From Oscillospiraceae bacterium (GTDB lineage Bacteria > Bacillota > Clostridia > Oscillospirales > Oscillospiraceae), in contig JAFTXW010000002.1 of NCBI GenBank assembly GCA_017461445.1, positions 1 through 64,000 of the forward strand: DNA of 64,000 nt, in the 5' to 3' direction. Shown here in pieces: positions 35,111-42,743 of this stretch. The notes beneath the pieces were generated by a model. That model was given only the letters and a program-made list of their open reading frames with translations. It was not told the origin of the DNA and did not search any database. Position 1 is the stretch's first letter. Each line of letters begins with the position of its first letter. Both the position numbers and the translations under genes were made by a program.

Positions 35111-35264
35111 GAACCGCTTCACAATGTGCGGCAAAATACATTGTTTATTCAAATGTGTTTCGCAATGTACACCAAGTCACATTGCTTACACAAATACGCT
35201 TCACAATGTGCGGCAAAGAAACATTGTTTAACAACAGCCTTCGGTGATTCCGAGGGCTGTTGTT
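35111..35264 (+). ncRNA. Candidate type III antitoxin RNA with terminator
   Basis: The RNA would begin at the repeats, run through about 2.8 units of a 41-nt tandem repeat (starting at 35115, 35156 and 35197), and end in a strong hairpin (AACAACAGCC at 35230-35239 with GGCTGTTGTT at 35255-35264). In known ToxIN, CptIN and TenpIN loci the same order of promoter, tandem repeat, attenuating terminator and toxin is found; each repeat is cut by the toxin into one antitoxin RNA. The terminator would let a little read-through make toxin mRNA. Confidence 0.8.
35115..35229 (+). repeat. Tandem 41-nt repeats of the antitoxin RNA
   Basis: Unit 1 is at 35115-35155, unit 2 at 35156-35196 and partial unit 3 at 35197-35229. 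Shared words are TTC(A/G)CAATGT, (G/A)C(G/A)(G/C)CAA and ACATTG(T/C)TTA. Units 1 and 3 are nearly identical and unit 2 is more diverged. There are no spacers, so this is not a CRISPR. Confidence 0.85.
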
Positions 35265-35287
35265 ACATAGAGAAAAGAGAGATATTT

Positions 35288-35791
35288 ATGATTGAACGCG
35301 GTTTATATTATGCTACAGAAGAGTTTGGTGAAATGATTCGTAGTTTGGGTGGTGTCTGGAACGACACTAAGCACAGACCGATTGTTTGTCTTATTAAGTC
35401 AAGCGAACATGAAAATCTATATTGGGCTATTCCCATGGGAAAATTGAATCATCGAGATAGTAACCAACTGAATCGTTTGAATTTCTTTTTGAATTTACCT
35501 GATAGTGATTTGCGCTCCTGCTACTACCACGTTGGGCGAACTACTACGCGCTCTATCTTCTTTATTAGCGATGCAATCCCAATCACAGATAAATATATCG
35601 ATTCTGCTCATGTGGGCGGGGATAATAACCACTTTATCATTAAGAATCCAAATCTAATTGCCGAGTTGGAGCGCAAGCTCTTCCGTATCCTGTCCGTGGA
35701 AAATTCTCGTAAGAATTCTTTCAGGCAAAAAATTACCGCCGTCAAGGAACATTTGATTGCTGAACTCGATGCCGAAACGGTTTCTGAATAA
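35288..35791 (+). CDS. cptN: Type III toxin, CptN/ToxN-family endoribonuclease
   Basis: A 167-residue basic protein beginning MIERGLYYATEEFGEMIRSL. Blocks typical of CptN-type toxins are RPIVCLIKS, LYWAIPMGKLNHRD, SCYYHVGRTTTRSIFFISD and HFIIKNPNLIAELERKL. These enzymes cut mRNA and their own repeat RNA, and stay inactive when bound by it; several cause phage abortive infection. The family was recognised from memory of motifs and from the locus layout. The start at 35288 has only a weak AGAGAGA site, which fits low toxin expression; an in-frame extension through the repeats is ruled out. Codons are AT-rich, unlike the neighbours, suggesting transfer. Confidence 0.82.
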   Translation: MIERGLYYATEEFGEMIRSLGGVWNDTKHRPIVCLIKSSEHENLYWAIPMGKLNHRDSNQLNRLNFFLNLPDSDLRSCYYHVGRTTTRSIFFISDAIPITDKYIDSAHVGGDNNHFIIKNPNLIAELERKLFRILSVENSRKNSFRQKITAVKEHLIAELDAETVSE

Positions 35792-35839
35792 TCAGGAAAA
35801 GCAGTTTCTGTAAAAATATAATAATAAACTTGATAAAAA

Positions 35840-35869
35840 GCAGAGAGTCCTGTTTGACGAACTCTCTGC
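35840..35869 (+). terminator. Terminator after toxin gene
   Basis: GCAGAGAGT (35840-35848) pairs with ACTCTCTGC (35861-35869), followed by CTTTTGCTTTTTT. It closes the toxin-antitoxin unit and can also serve the convergent ABC gene. Confidence 0.82.
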
Positions 35870-35900
35870 CTTTTGCTTTTTTACTGCTTTTGTTTGGTTC

Positions 35901-37733
35901 TCAGGAGACGGAATCGAACTGGGATTCATAGAGCTTCCGGTAGAAGCCGTTCTGGGCCATCAGGGTTTCGTGAGTGCCCTGCTCCACGATCCTGCCGCCG
36001 TCCAGCACCAGGATGTGGTCAGCGGAGCGGATGGTGGAGAGCCGGTGGGCAATGACGAAGCAGGTCTTGCCCTTCATCAGCTCCCGCATGGCGGCCTGGA
36101 TGTGTTCCTCGGTGCGGGTGTCCACGTTGGAGGTGGCCTCGTCCAGGATCAGCATGTGGGCATCCAGCAGCATGGCCCGGGCGATGGTCAGCATCTGCTT
36201 CTGGCCCTTGGAAATGGAGGTGCCGTTGTCGGAGAGCACCGTGTCATAGCCCTGGGGCAGGCGGGAGATGTGGGAGTGGATGTGGGCGGCTTTCGCGGCC
36301 CGGATGACCTCCTCCCGGGTGGCTCCCGGCTTGCCGTAGGCGATGTTTTCGTAAATGGTGCCGTGGAACAGCCAGGTATCCTGCAGCACCATGGTGTAGG
36401 CCTTCCGCAGGGAATCCCGGGTCAGGGTACGGATGTCCTTGCCGTCCACATAGATGGTGCCCCCGTCTACGTCGTAAAAACGCATCAAAAGGTTAATAAT
36501 GGTGGTCTTGCCTGCGCCGGTGGGGCCGACAATGGCCGTCAGGCTGCCCGGCTCCGCGTGGAGGTTCAGATCCCGGATGATGGGCTTTTCCGGCTCATAG
36601 GAGAAATCCACATGTTCCAGCCGCACGTCGCCCTTCACATCGGTCAGAACTTCAGCATTTTCCGCGTCCGCAGGCTCCGGCTCCGCGTCGATGAGGGTGA
36701 AGACCCGCTCCGCCGCAGCGAAGGCACTTTGCAGCTCCGCGATGATATTGGCGATCTCATTGATGGGGCCGGAGAATTTCCGGGAATACTGGACAAAGCT
36801 GCTGAGATCGCCCAGCCGCACCTGGCCCTTCAGGAACAGCAGGGAACCAAAGACGCAGATCAGGGCCAGGGAAACATTGTTGATGAAATTCACCGAGGGG
36901 CCGGTAACGGTGCCGTTGGCCTCCGCCACGGTGTAGGCATCCACGGCGGCCTGGTTCTTTTTGTCGAATTCCTCCAGCACCACATCCTCCCGGCCATAGG
37001 CCCGGATGGATTTCTGTCCGGAGAGCATCTCCTCCACAAAGCCGTTCAGTTCGCCCAGCCGTGCGCTGCGGCGGCGGAACAAGGGCCGCACCCGGGCAGT
37101 GAGCCAGCGGGTGAAGAAAAAGGTGCCCGGAATGGTCACCACGAACACCAGCACCAGCTTCGGGGCAATGGTCAGCATCATGATAAAGGAAACGGTGATG
37201 GTGACGGTGCTCTGCAATACTTGCAGCATATCCGAGGACAAGGACTGGTTCACCGTGTCCACATCGTAGGTGATGGTGCTGATGATATCGCCGGTCTGGT
37301 AACGGTCAAAGTAGCTGACCGGCAGCCGGGTGAGGTTTTCAAACACATCGTGGCGCATCTGCTTGGAGATGGATCGGGACAGGCGGATCATGACCACGTT
37401 CAGAAGATAGGTCAGCGCGGCGGAGCAGATGTAAAAAACGGTCATCAGGGCGGCGCAGCGGAAGACGGTATCGAAATCCACCCGTCCTGCGCCCAGCTCG
37501 ATCGCGTTGATGGCTTCGCCGGAGAGCTTGGGGCCATAGAGGGCCAGCAGGCTGGAGGACACACTTAGCACCAACGCCAACACCAGCAGCAGCCGGTTTC
37601 GGCCGATGTACCGCCACAGCCGCAGCAGCAGTGCGCCCATATTCAGCTTTTTGCCCTCAAAACGCCGCTTGTCGCCGCTGGTTTCTGCCCGGGTCATGCG
37701 TCCGCCGCCAATCAGATTGGGATTTCCTGCCAT
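35901..37733 (-). CDS. ABC exporter half-transporter (catalytic-site subunit)
   Basis: A 610-residue fused permease-ATPase. Six membrane helices lie in about residues 30-340. The ATPase has Walker A GPTGAGKTT, signature ISKGQKQ (degenerate) and Walker B LILDEATSNVD with the catalytic Glu. It is second in a two-gene operon; its ATG shares a base with the upstream stop (TAATG). It should pair with the 571-residue subunit as a heterodimeric type IV exporter of the BmrCD/TM287-288 kind. The substrate is unknown. Confidence 0.9.
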   Translation of the reverse strand: MAGNPNLIGGGRMTRAETSGDKRRFEGKKLNMGALLLRLWRYIGRNRLLLVLALVLSVSSSLLALYGPKLSGEAINAIELGAGRVDFDTVFRCAALMTVFYICSAALTYLLNVVMIRLSRSISKQMRHDVFENLTRLPVSYFDRYQTGDIISTITYDVDTVNQSLSSDMLQVLQSTVTITVSFIMMLTIAPKLVLVFVVTIPGTFFFTRWLTARVRPLFRRRSARLGELNGFVEEMLSGQKSIRAYGREDVVLEEFDKKNQAAVDAYTVAEANGTVTGPSVNFINNVSLALICVFGSLLFLKGQVRLGDLSSFVQYSRKFSGPINEIANIIAELQSAFAAAERVFTLIDAEPEPADAENAEVLTDVKGDVRLEHVDFSYEPEKPIIRDLNLHAEPGSLTAIVGPTGAGKTTIINLLMRFYDVDGGTIYVDGKDIRTLTRDSLRKAYTMVLQDTWLFHGTIYENIAYGKPGATREEVIRAAKAAHIHSHISRLPQGYDTVLSDNGTSISKGQKQMLTIARAMLLDAHMLILDEATSNVDTRTEEHIQAAMRELMKGKTCFVIAHRLSTIRSADHILVLDGGRIVEQGTHETLMAQNGFYRKLYESQFDSVS

Positions 37734-39448
37734 TATGCCCCCTCCTTTTCCGCGCCCATCTGGGTCTGGGCGATGATGCGGTATTCTTCGCAGGTCTCCA
37801 TCAGGTCATCATGGCTTCCCGCGCCGATGACACAGCCATCCTGGAGCACCAGGATCAGATCCGCGTGGCGCAGGCTGCTGACCCGCTGGGCCACCAGCAC
37901 CGTGGTGGTATCCCGATAGCCGCTGCGCAGTGCACGGCGCAGCTTGGCGTCGGTCTGGTAGTCCAGGGCGGAGGAGCTATCGTCCAGAATGAGAATTTCC
38001 GGGTCTCCCGCCAGTGCCCGGGCGATCAGCAGACGCTGCTTCTGGCCGCCGGACAGGTTGTTTCCCCGAACTACCACCTCCGCGTCCATGCCGCCCTTTT
38101 CTGCGATGAAGGAGGCCTGGGCCGCTTCCGCGGCGCGGGTCAGGGCATCCGCGTCCAGCTCCCGGAAGAAGCGGATATTGTCCGCCACAGTGCCCTCGGT
38201 GAGGAAATCGTTCTGGAACACCACGCCGAATTTTTTCCGCAGCTCCTCATAGGGGATGGTGCGGATATCTTGTCCGTCAATGAGGACGGTTCCGGAATCC
38301 GGGTCATAAAGCCGCAGCAGAAGGTTCAAAATGGTGGACTTTCCCGAGCCGGTGGGGCCCAGGATACCCAGGGTCTGGCCCCGTTTCAGGGAAAAGCTGA
38401 GACAATCGATGTTTTTGCCGATGCCGGTATAGGAGAAGCTGACATCCCGGAATTCGATGTGGGGGGCCTTGTCCTCCGACGCTTCGGCGGGCAGGACGGT
38501 CAGATCCTCGGGGGTTGCCAGCACGTCGGCAACCCGGTTGGCACTGGCCTCCCCCTTGGACCACATGACGAAGATCCGGGTGATGCCCAGCATGGCGTTT
38601 AGGATCATGGTAAAATACTGCAAAAAGGCCACGATCACGCCGCTGCGGATGGCTCCGCTGTTGACCCGGTACGCGCCGATCAGCACCACCAGTGTCAGGC
38701 CCAGGTTCAGCACCAGGCTGGCGGTGGGGTTTGTGATGGCGGTGACGATGCCCGCCTTCATATCCACCTGGGTCAGCTCGCCGTTGACGGCATGGAACCG
38801 CTGTTTTTCATAGTCGGTCTTGCTGAGGGCTTTAATGAGACGGATACCAGTGATGTTCTCCTGAACGGTGCGCACCACCTTGTCCAGCACCGTCTGCTGG
38901 CGGGTATACAGGGGGATGCTGGTCTTGGTGACGAAGTACACTACCAACGCGATGATGGGCAGCAGGGCCAGCAGAACAAGGGCCAGCGTGGCATCCATTG
39001 CCAGCATCATAGCCCCGCCGCCCACCAGCAGAATGGGGGCCCGAACGCCCATGCGCTGCAAGCGGGCCAGCAGCTGATTGATGTTGTAGGTATCACTGGT
39101 CAGCCGGGACTCGGCGGAGGGCACCGTCAGCTCGTCCATCTGCCGGGCGGACAGGTGCTGGAGCCGCTCAAACAGGTCATGGCGGATGGCCTTGGTGATC
39201 CTGCCGGAGCTGATGGCGGACATGCGGTTTGCCAGAATATTGCCGCCGAGACAGCCCAGGGCGCACAGCAGCATCAGCCCGCCGTAAAGATAGATGGCGG
39301 CGGTATCCCCGGCTGGAACCTTCTCGTCCAGCATGATCTCCATCAGCCAGGGGATCATCAGTTCTGTTACCGCACCCAAAAGCTTGATCAGCAATGTGAG
39401 AAAAATGAAGCCCCAATAGGGGTGGATATATCGTTCCAAACGGGTCAT
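37733..39448 (-). CDS. ABC exporter half-transporter (degenerate-site subunit)
   Basis: A 571-residue fused permease-ATPase with six membrane helices (about 1-310). Walker A is GPTGSGKST and the signature LSGGQKQRL is intact, but Walker B reads ILILDDSSSALD, with Asp in place of the catalytic Glu. That is the mark of the degenerate-site partner in heterodimeric exporters. It is first in the operon with the 610-residue subunit. The likely cargo is drugs or peptides; nothing nearby decides which. Confidence 0.9.
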   Translation of the reverse strand: MTRLERYIHPYWGFIFLTLLIKLLGAVTELMIPWLMEIMLDEKVPAGDTAAIYLYGGLMLLCALGCLGGNILANRMSAISSGRITKAIRHDLFERLQHLSARQMDELTVPSAESRLTSDTYNINQLLARLQRMGVRAPILLVGGGAMMLAMDATLALVLLALLPIIALVVYFVTKTSIPLYTRQQTVLDKVVRTVQENITGIRLIKALSKTDYEKQRFHAVNGELTQVDMKAGIVTAITNPTASLVLNLGLTLVVLIGAYRVNSGAIRSGVIVAFLQYFTMILNAMLGITRIFVMWSKGEASANRVADVLATPEDLTVLPAEASEDKAPHIEFRDVSFSYTGIGKNIDCLSFSLKRGQTLGILGPTGSGKSTILNLLLRLYDPDSGTVLIDGQDIRTIPYEELRKKFGVVFQNDFLTEGTVADNIRFFRELDADALTRAAEAAQASFIAEKGGMDAEVVVRGNNLSGGQKQRLLIARALAGDPEILILDDSSSALDYQTDAKLRRALRSGYRDTTTVLVAQRVSSLRHADLILVLQDGCVIGAGSHDDLMETCEEYRIIAQTQMGAEKEGA

Positions 39449-39581
39449 TGCGCATCTTCCTCTCAGTTCATTACAAATTCCTTTTATTTTAGCATATTTT
39501 TACCCGCTTGACAAAGAAAAGTTTTGTGCAGGCGGGGGCACTGTGGTATAATGGCAAAAACCATTTGGGAAGGTATTGTTT

Positions 39582-40316
39582 ATGGCGGAATTTCGCATTC
39601 GGATCGCCGGGCGGGTGGCGGCGGTCAGCTCCCTTTTTGAAAGCACCCGGGACTACTGCCGGGCCTATCTGACGGAGGACAGCCCGGATTTCTCCGTGGC
39701 TGTGACCCGGGAGGATCTGGCCTTTGAGCAGGAGGATGCCATCCGGGAGGCCCGGGAGGAGGGCTTCCGCGTCCGCATTTTCCCGGAGCCCTTCCTGGAC
39801 CGGGCGGCTATTCAACGTAAGGTAGCGGAAAACCTGTTCCGGTGGGACACCCTCCTGCTCCACGGCAGCACTGTCGCGGTGGACGGGGAGGGGTATCTCT
39901 TCGCCGCCAAAAGCGGTACGGGAAAATCCACCCACACCCGGCTCTGGCGGGAGGCCTTCGGGGAGCGGGCGGTGATGGTCAACGACGACAAGCCCTTCCT
40001 GCGGATCACCGGCGAGGAAATTCTGGTCTGCGGTGCCCCCTGGAGCGGCAAACACGGACTGGATACCAACATTTCCGTCCCGTTAAAGGGCATCTGCCTT
40101 CTGGAACGGGGCCCCGAAAACCGTATCCGCCCGGCAGAGCCCGGGGAGATCGTGCCGATCCTGCGCCATCAGGGCTGCTGTCCCCGGGGCCCCGCCTGCC
40201 GCAGCCGCTACGGGGAGCTGATAGACATCCTTGCCGCCAGAACGCCCCTGTGGCGCATGGAATGTAATAAGGACATCCGGGCCGCATGGGTGGCCTACGA
40301 AGCCATGTCCCGCTGA
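39582..40316 (+). CDS. HPr kinase-like P-loop protein
   Basis: A 244-residue protein with the C-terminal kinase fold of HPr kinase. Walker A AAKSGTGKSTH is at about residues 109-119, followed by MVNDDKPFLR and a GAPWSGKHGLD block. It lacks the N-terminal domain of HprK. Such short homologues occur near PqqD-like and peptide-maturation genes and some phosphorylate amino acids or peptides, but no such partner is seen here. The start at 39582 has an AAGG site 10 nt upstream. The role is unknown. Confidence 0.75.
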   Translation: MAEFRIRIAGRVAAVSSLFESTRDYCRAYLTEDSPDFSVAVTREDLAFEQEDAIREAREEGFRVRIFPEPFLDRAAIQRKVAENLFRWDTLLLHGSTVAVDGEGYLFAAKSGTGKSTHTRLWREAFGERAVMVNDDKPFLRITGEEILVCGAPWSGKHGLDTNISVPLKGICLLERGPENRIRPAEPGEIVPILRHQGCCPRGPACRSRYGELIDILAARTPLWRMECNKDIRAAWVAYEAMSR

Positions 40317-40568
40317 GCCCCACGAGACAGCCTATCGTGGCCCGGATCAGGGCGTACCGCCTCTGATATCCAGAACGCTTTCCCGCTGGATCAGCCGCGG
40401 GTCAGGTTTACATGGGAAATGGAGCCGGAATGGTCGTTCAGCCGCTGCATCAGCAGCGGGCAACGCCGTCAGGCGGTGTCTTTCAAATTGAAATTAAAGA
40501 TTTCAATTTGAAAATAGTATTAAACAACATTCAAAGCATTGGGCATTGCAACAGAGCGCAGGGGGTTG
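40317..40568. other. Intergenic remnant region
   Basis: About 250 bp without a supported gene. It contains the hairpin CCACGA/TCGTGG, the hairpin GCCGCTGC/GCAGCGG, and a near-perfect AT palindrome at 40481-40513 (TTTCAAATTGAAAT, TAAAG, and its complement) resembling half of a G-type repeat. It looks like decayed sequence. Confidence 0.5.
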
Positions 40569-40691
40569 TCATCTGTCAAAGGCGAAGCTGCCCACAGTCG
40601 CCTCTGCAGCAGTCTCCGCCGACTGAGCATGCAGCACCGGCAAGCCTGCCAGCAGCACAACGGCCAGGATCATCGTCAAAATTCGTTTCAT
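40569..40691 (-). CDS. 40-residue signal-peptide protein (small or truncated)
   Basis: An ATG at 40691 behind an AAGGGAGCACTGTT site encodes 40 residues. MKRILTMILAVVLLAGL is a clear signal-peptide core, with a probable cut after HAQSAE. Only about 18 residues remain after it, ending in FAFDR. It is either a genuine small secreted peptide or the 5' stub of a deleted exported protein. The surrounding decayed DNA favours a stub. Confidence 0.5.
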   Translation of the reverse strand: MKRILTMILAVVLLAGLPVLHAQSAETAAEATVGSFAFDR

Positions 40692-40791
40692 AACAGTGCT
40701 CCCTTCGCACGAATATGCAACTTTTTACCAAATACATCCTGTTCTTCAATTTTTTAGCGAAGAACGCACCCGTTTTGTGTCTTCGACGTTT

Positions 40792-40826
40792 AGGAGCTGC
40801 CTCACTTATTTCGTGAGGCAGCTCCT
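40792..40826. terminator. Hairpin downstream of galT
   Basis: AGGAGCTGCCTCAC (40792-40805) pairs with GTGAGGCAGCTCCT (40813-40826). The stem is strong but no T tract follows on either strand, so terminator function is tentative. Confidence 0.55.
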
Positions 40827-40867
40827 TCCGAATTATAAATTGAAAAAAGTATTAATCCATTTGCTGG

Positions 40868-42364
40868 TTATTTCTGTTGGTTTACATAATTCAAAAACCG
40901 GATAAATGCCGCATTGCCTGCTTCGTCTCTCTTATATACACCGGCATACTCCAGGACTTTGGAGAAGATGATCCCCACCTCCTCCCGAAGGATACCGGTG
41001 ATGTTTTCCTCCGTGAAGGTATATGTTTCCTTCAGCTCCGCCACCCACGGCGCGTGTTTTGCCAGGACCTCATCCTTCGTAATATCCGCACCTGTAAGGA
41101 TCGCGGTCTCCAACGCCGCCAGTTCACCCTTTAACCGGGCGGGCAGCACCGCCAAACCCATGACCTCAATCAGACCGATATTCTCCTTTTTGATGTGATG
41201 CAGCTCAGCATGGGGATGATAGACACCCAGCGGATGCTCGTCCGTGGTGATGTTGTTGCGCAGCACCAGATCCAGCTCATAGTCGCTGCCCCGGCGCCGG
41301 GCAATGGGAGTGATGGTGTTGTGGGGAACACCATCGGTCTGCGCATAGATGAAAGCGGACTCGTCTGTGTAGCCCCGCCAGGCCTTCAGGATCTTTCCTG
41401 CCAGCTCCACCAGCCGCTCCTTGACCGGACCATTCAGACGGATCACGCTCATGGGCCACTTTACGATACCGGCCTTTACATCCTCAAAGCCGCGGAAGGA
41501 AAGCTCCCGCACCACAGGCGAGCGTTCCATGGGAAAGCAATAGTTGCCGCCCTGGAAATGCTCATGACTGAGAATGCTGCCGCCCACGATGGGCAGATCC
41601 GCATTGCTGCCCACAAAATAATGGGGGAACACCGTCACGAAGTCCAGCAGCTTGGCAAAGGCGACCTTGTCGATGACCATGGGGGTGTGTGCCCCATTGA
41701 ACACGATACAGTGCTCGTTGTAGTACACATAGGGGCTGTACTGCAGGTACCAGTCGGCTCCCGCGATGGTGACGGGTACGATCCGGTGGTTCTGCCGGGC
41801 CGGGTGATTCATTCGGCCCGCGTAGCCCTCGTTTTCCGGGCACAGCTGGCACTTGGGATAGCCGGACTGGGGTGCTGCCTTGGCTGCCGCGATGGCCTTG
41901 GGATCCTTCTCCGGCTTACTCAGGTTGATGGTAATATCCAGCTCACCGTATTCCGTTGCCGTTTTCCAGTGCAGATCCTTCTTAATGCGGTAGCGGCGGA
42001 TATAGTCCGTATCCTGAGACAGCCGGTAGTACCAGTCCGTGGCCTCCCTGGGCGACTTTTCATACAGCGCGGCAAATTTACCCCGCACCTCTCTGGGCAT
42101 CGGTGTCAGGATCCCCATCAACCCGGTATCAAACAGATCCCGGCTGGTGATGCCGTCACCGCAAACTCCCCGGCTCACCGCGTCATCCAGCAGGCCGCAC
42201 AAGATATCCTCCAGGGGCACATTCTGGGGCTGCGCTTCTTCGAAGCTGTCCAGCTGCATAGCTTGAAGAAGCCGGTTTCTGATAAAAGTTCTATCGCAGT
42301 TCTCGATCAGGCCCTTATCCAGGCCGTATTGCACCAGAGAAGCGATCCATGTATTCACATTCAT
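40868..42364 (-). CDS. galT: UDP-glucose--hexose-1-phosphate uridylyltransferase (GalT type 2)
   Basis: A 498-residue enzyme of the Leloir pathway swapping UMP between UDP-glucose and galactose-1-phosphate. It is the long Firmicutes form (GalT family 2), with GYPKCQLCPENEGYAGR and the HEHFQGG active-site region. A GGAGGATACC site precedes the start. It lies 12 bp after the remnant of galK and downstream (minus sense) of the mgl galactose importer, so galactose use is the evident context. Confidence 0.93.
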   Translation of the reverse strand: MNVNTWIASLVQYGLDKGLIENCDRTFIRNRLLQAMQLDSFEEAQPQNVPLEDILCGLLDDAVSRGVCGDGITSRDLFDTGLMGILTPMPREVRGKFAALYEKSPREATDWYYRLSQDTDYIRRYRIKKDLHWKTATEYGELDITINLSKPEKDPKAIAAAKAAPQSGYPKCQLCPENEGYAGRMNHPARQNHRIVPVTIAGADWYLQYSPYVYYNEHCIVFNGAHTPMVIDKVAFAKLLDFVTVFPHYFVGSNADLPIVGGSILSHEHFQGGNYCFPMERSPVVRELSFRGFEDVKAGIVKWPMSVIRLNGPVKERLVELAGKILKAWRGYTDESAFIYAQTDGVPHNTITPIARRRGSDYELDLVLRNNITTDEHPLGVYHPHAELHHIKKENIGLIEVMGLAVLPARLKGELAALETAILTGADITKDEVLAKHAPWVAELKETYTFTEENITGILREEVGIIFSKVLEYAGVYKRDEAGNAAFIRFLNYVNQQK

Positions 42365-42376
42365 AGGTATCCTCCT

Positions 42377-42478
42377 TCACTCCACCCCAATGCCGCCCTC
42401 CGGGCGGATGGACAGCACACAGCCGTGCCGGTGGCCGGTGATCTCCGTGCGCCCCGGAGCCGAAAATGCATATTTCAT
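42377..42478 (-). pseudogene. galK: galK (galactokinase) N-terminal remnant
   Basis: Only 33 codons remain. The residues FSAPGRTEITG match the opening of galactokinase (APGRTEIGGNHTDHQHG). The NHTDHQ stretch is missing, HGCVLSI follows, and the frame then stops after PEGGIGVE. An AAGGA site and ATG are still intact. The rest of galK (about 390 residues) is gone and galT begins 12 bp later. A functional galactokinase must be elsewhere if galactose is used through GalT. Confidence 0.75.
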
Positions 42479-42503
42479 GATACATAATTCCTTAGAATGA
42501 ATA

Positions 42504-42529
42504 GAAGGGCGCACCGCAGTGCGCCCTTC
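42504..42529. terminator. Hairpin at end of mgl operon
   Basis: GAAGGGCGCAC (42504-42514) pairs with GTGCGCCCTTC (42519-42529) across CGCA. It lies just beyond the stop of the small membrane gene that ends the mgl operon. The minus-strand T tract is weak. Confidence 0.6.
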
Positions 42530-42536
42530 ACCGTTT

Positions 42537-42743
42537 TTAAAACACACCCATGGCATCCAGGGCAATCACAATTGCCAGAATGATCATTCCGGCGATGCCA
42601 CAGCCAATGATGATGTCCAGCTGCTTCAGGGTGAGTGGAACCTTATCATACCAGCTCTCCTTTTTCAGCTGCCACGGAGACTTCACAGGAGTCTCAGCCG
42701 GGGAGGTATCCCCTTCCGGGCGGATGTTTTCCTGCTCTTCCAT
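42537..42743 (-). CDS. Small single-pass membrane protein of the mgl operon
   Basis: A 68-residue protein. An acidic, Pro-rich N-terminus (1-25) and a WQLKKESWYDKVPLTLKQ stretch precede one membrane helix (about 45-65). Its ATG shares a base with the mglC stop (TAATG), so it is coupled to the permease. It may be an accessory or stabilising subunit of the importer; no homologue function is known to me. Confidence 0.7.
   Translation of the reverse strand: MEEQENIRPEGDTSPAETPVKSPWQLKKESWYDKVPLTLKQLDIIIGCGIAGMIILAIVIALDAMGVF

Noticed and set aside
35115-35229. Tandem repeats considered as a CRISPR array
   Set aside because: There are no spacers, the units abut directly with a 41-nt period, a promoter and terminator bracket them, and no cas genes are present. 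They fit a type III antitoxin RNA.
35126-35287. N-terminal extension of the toxin through the repeats
   Set aside because: The extra codons translate repeat and terminator DNA. The conserved-looking protein begins at 35288.
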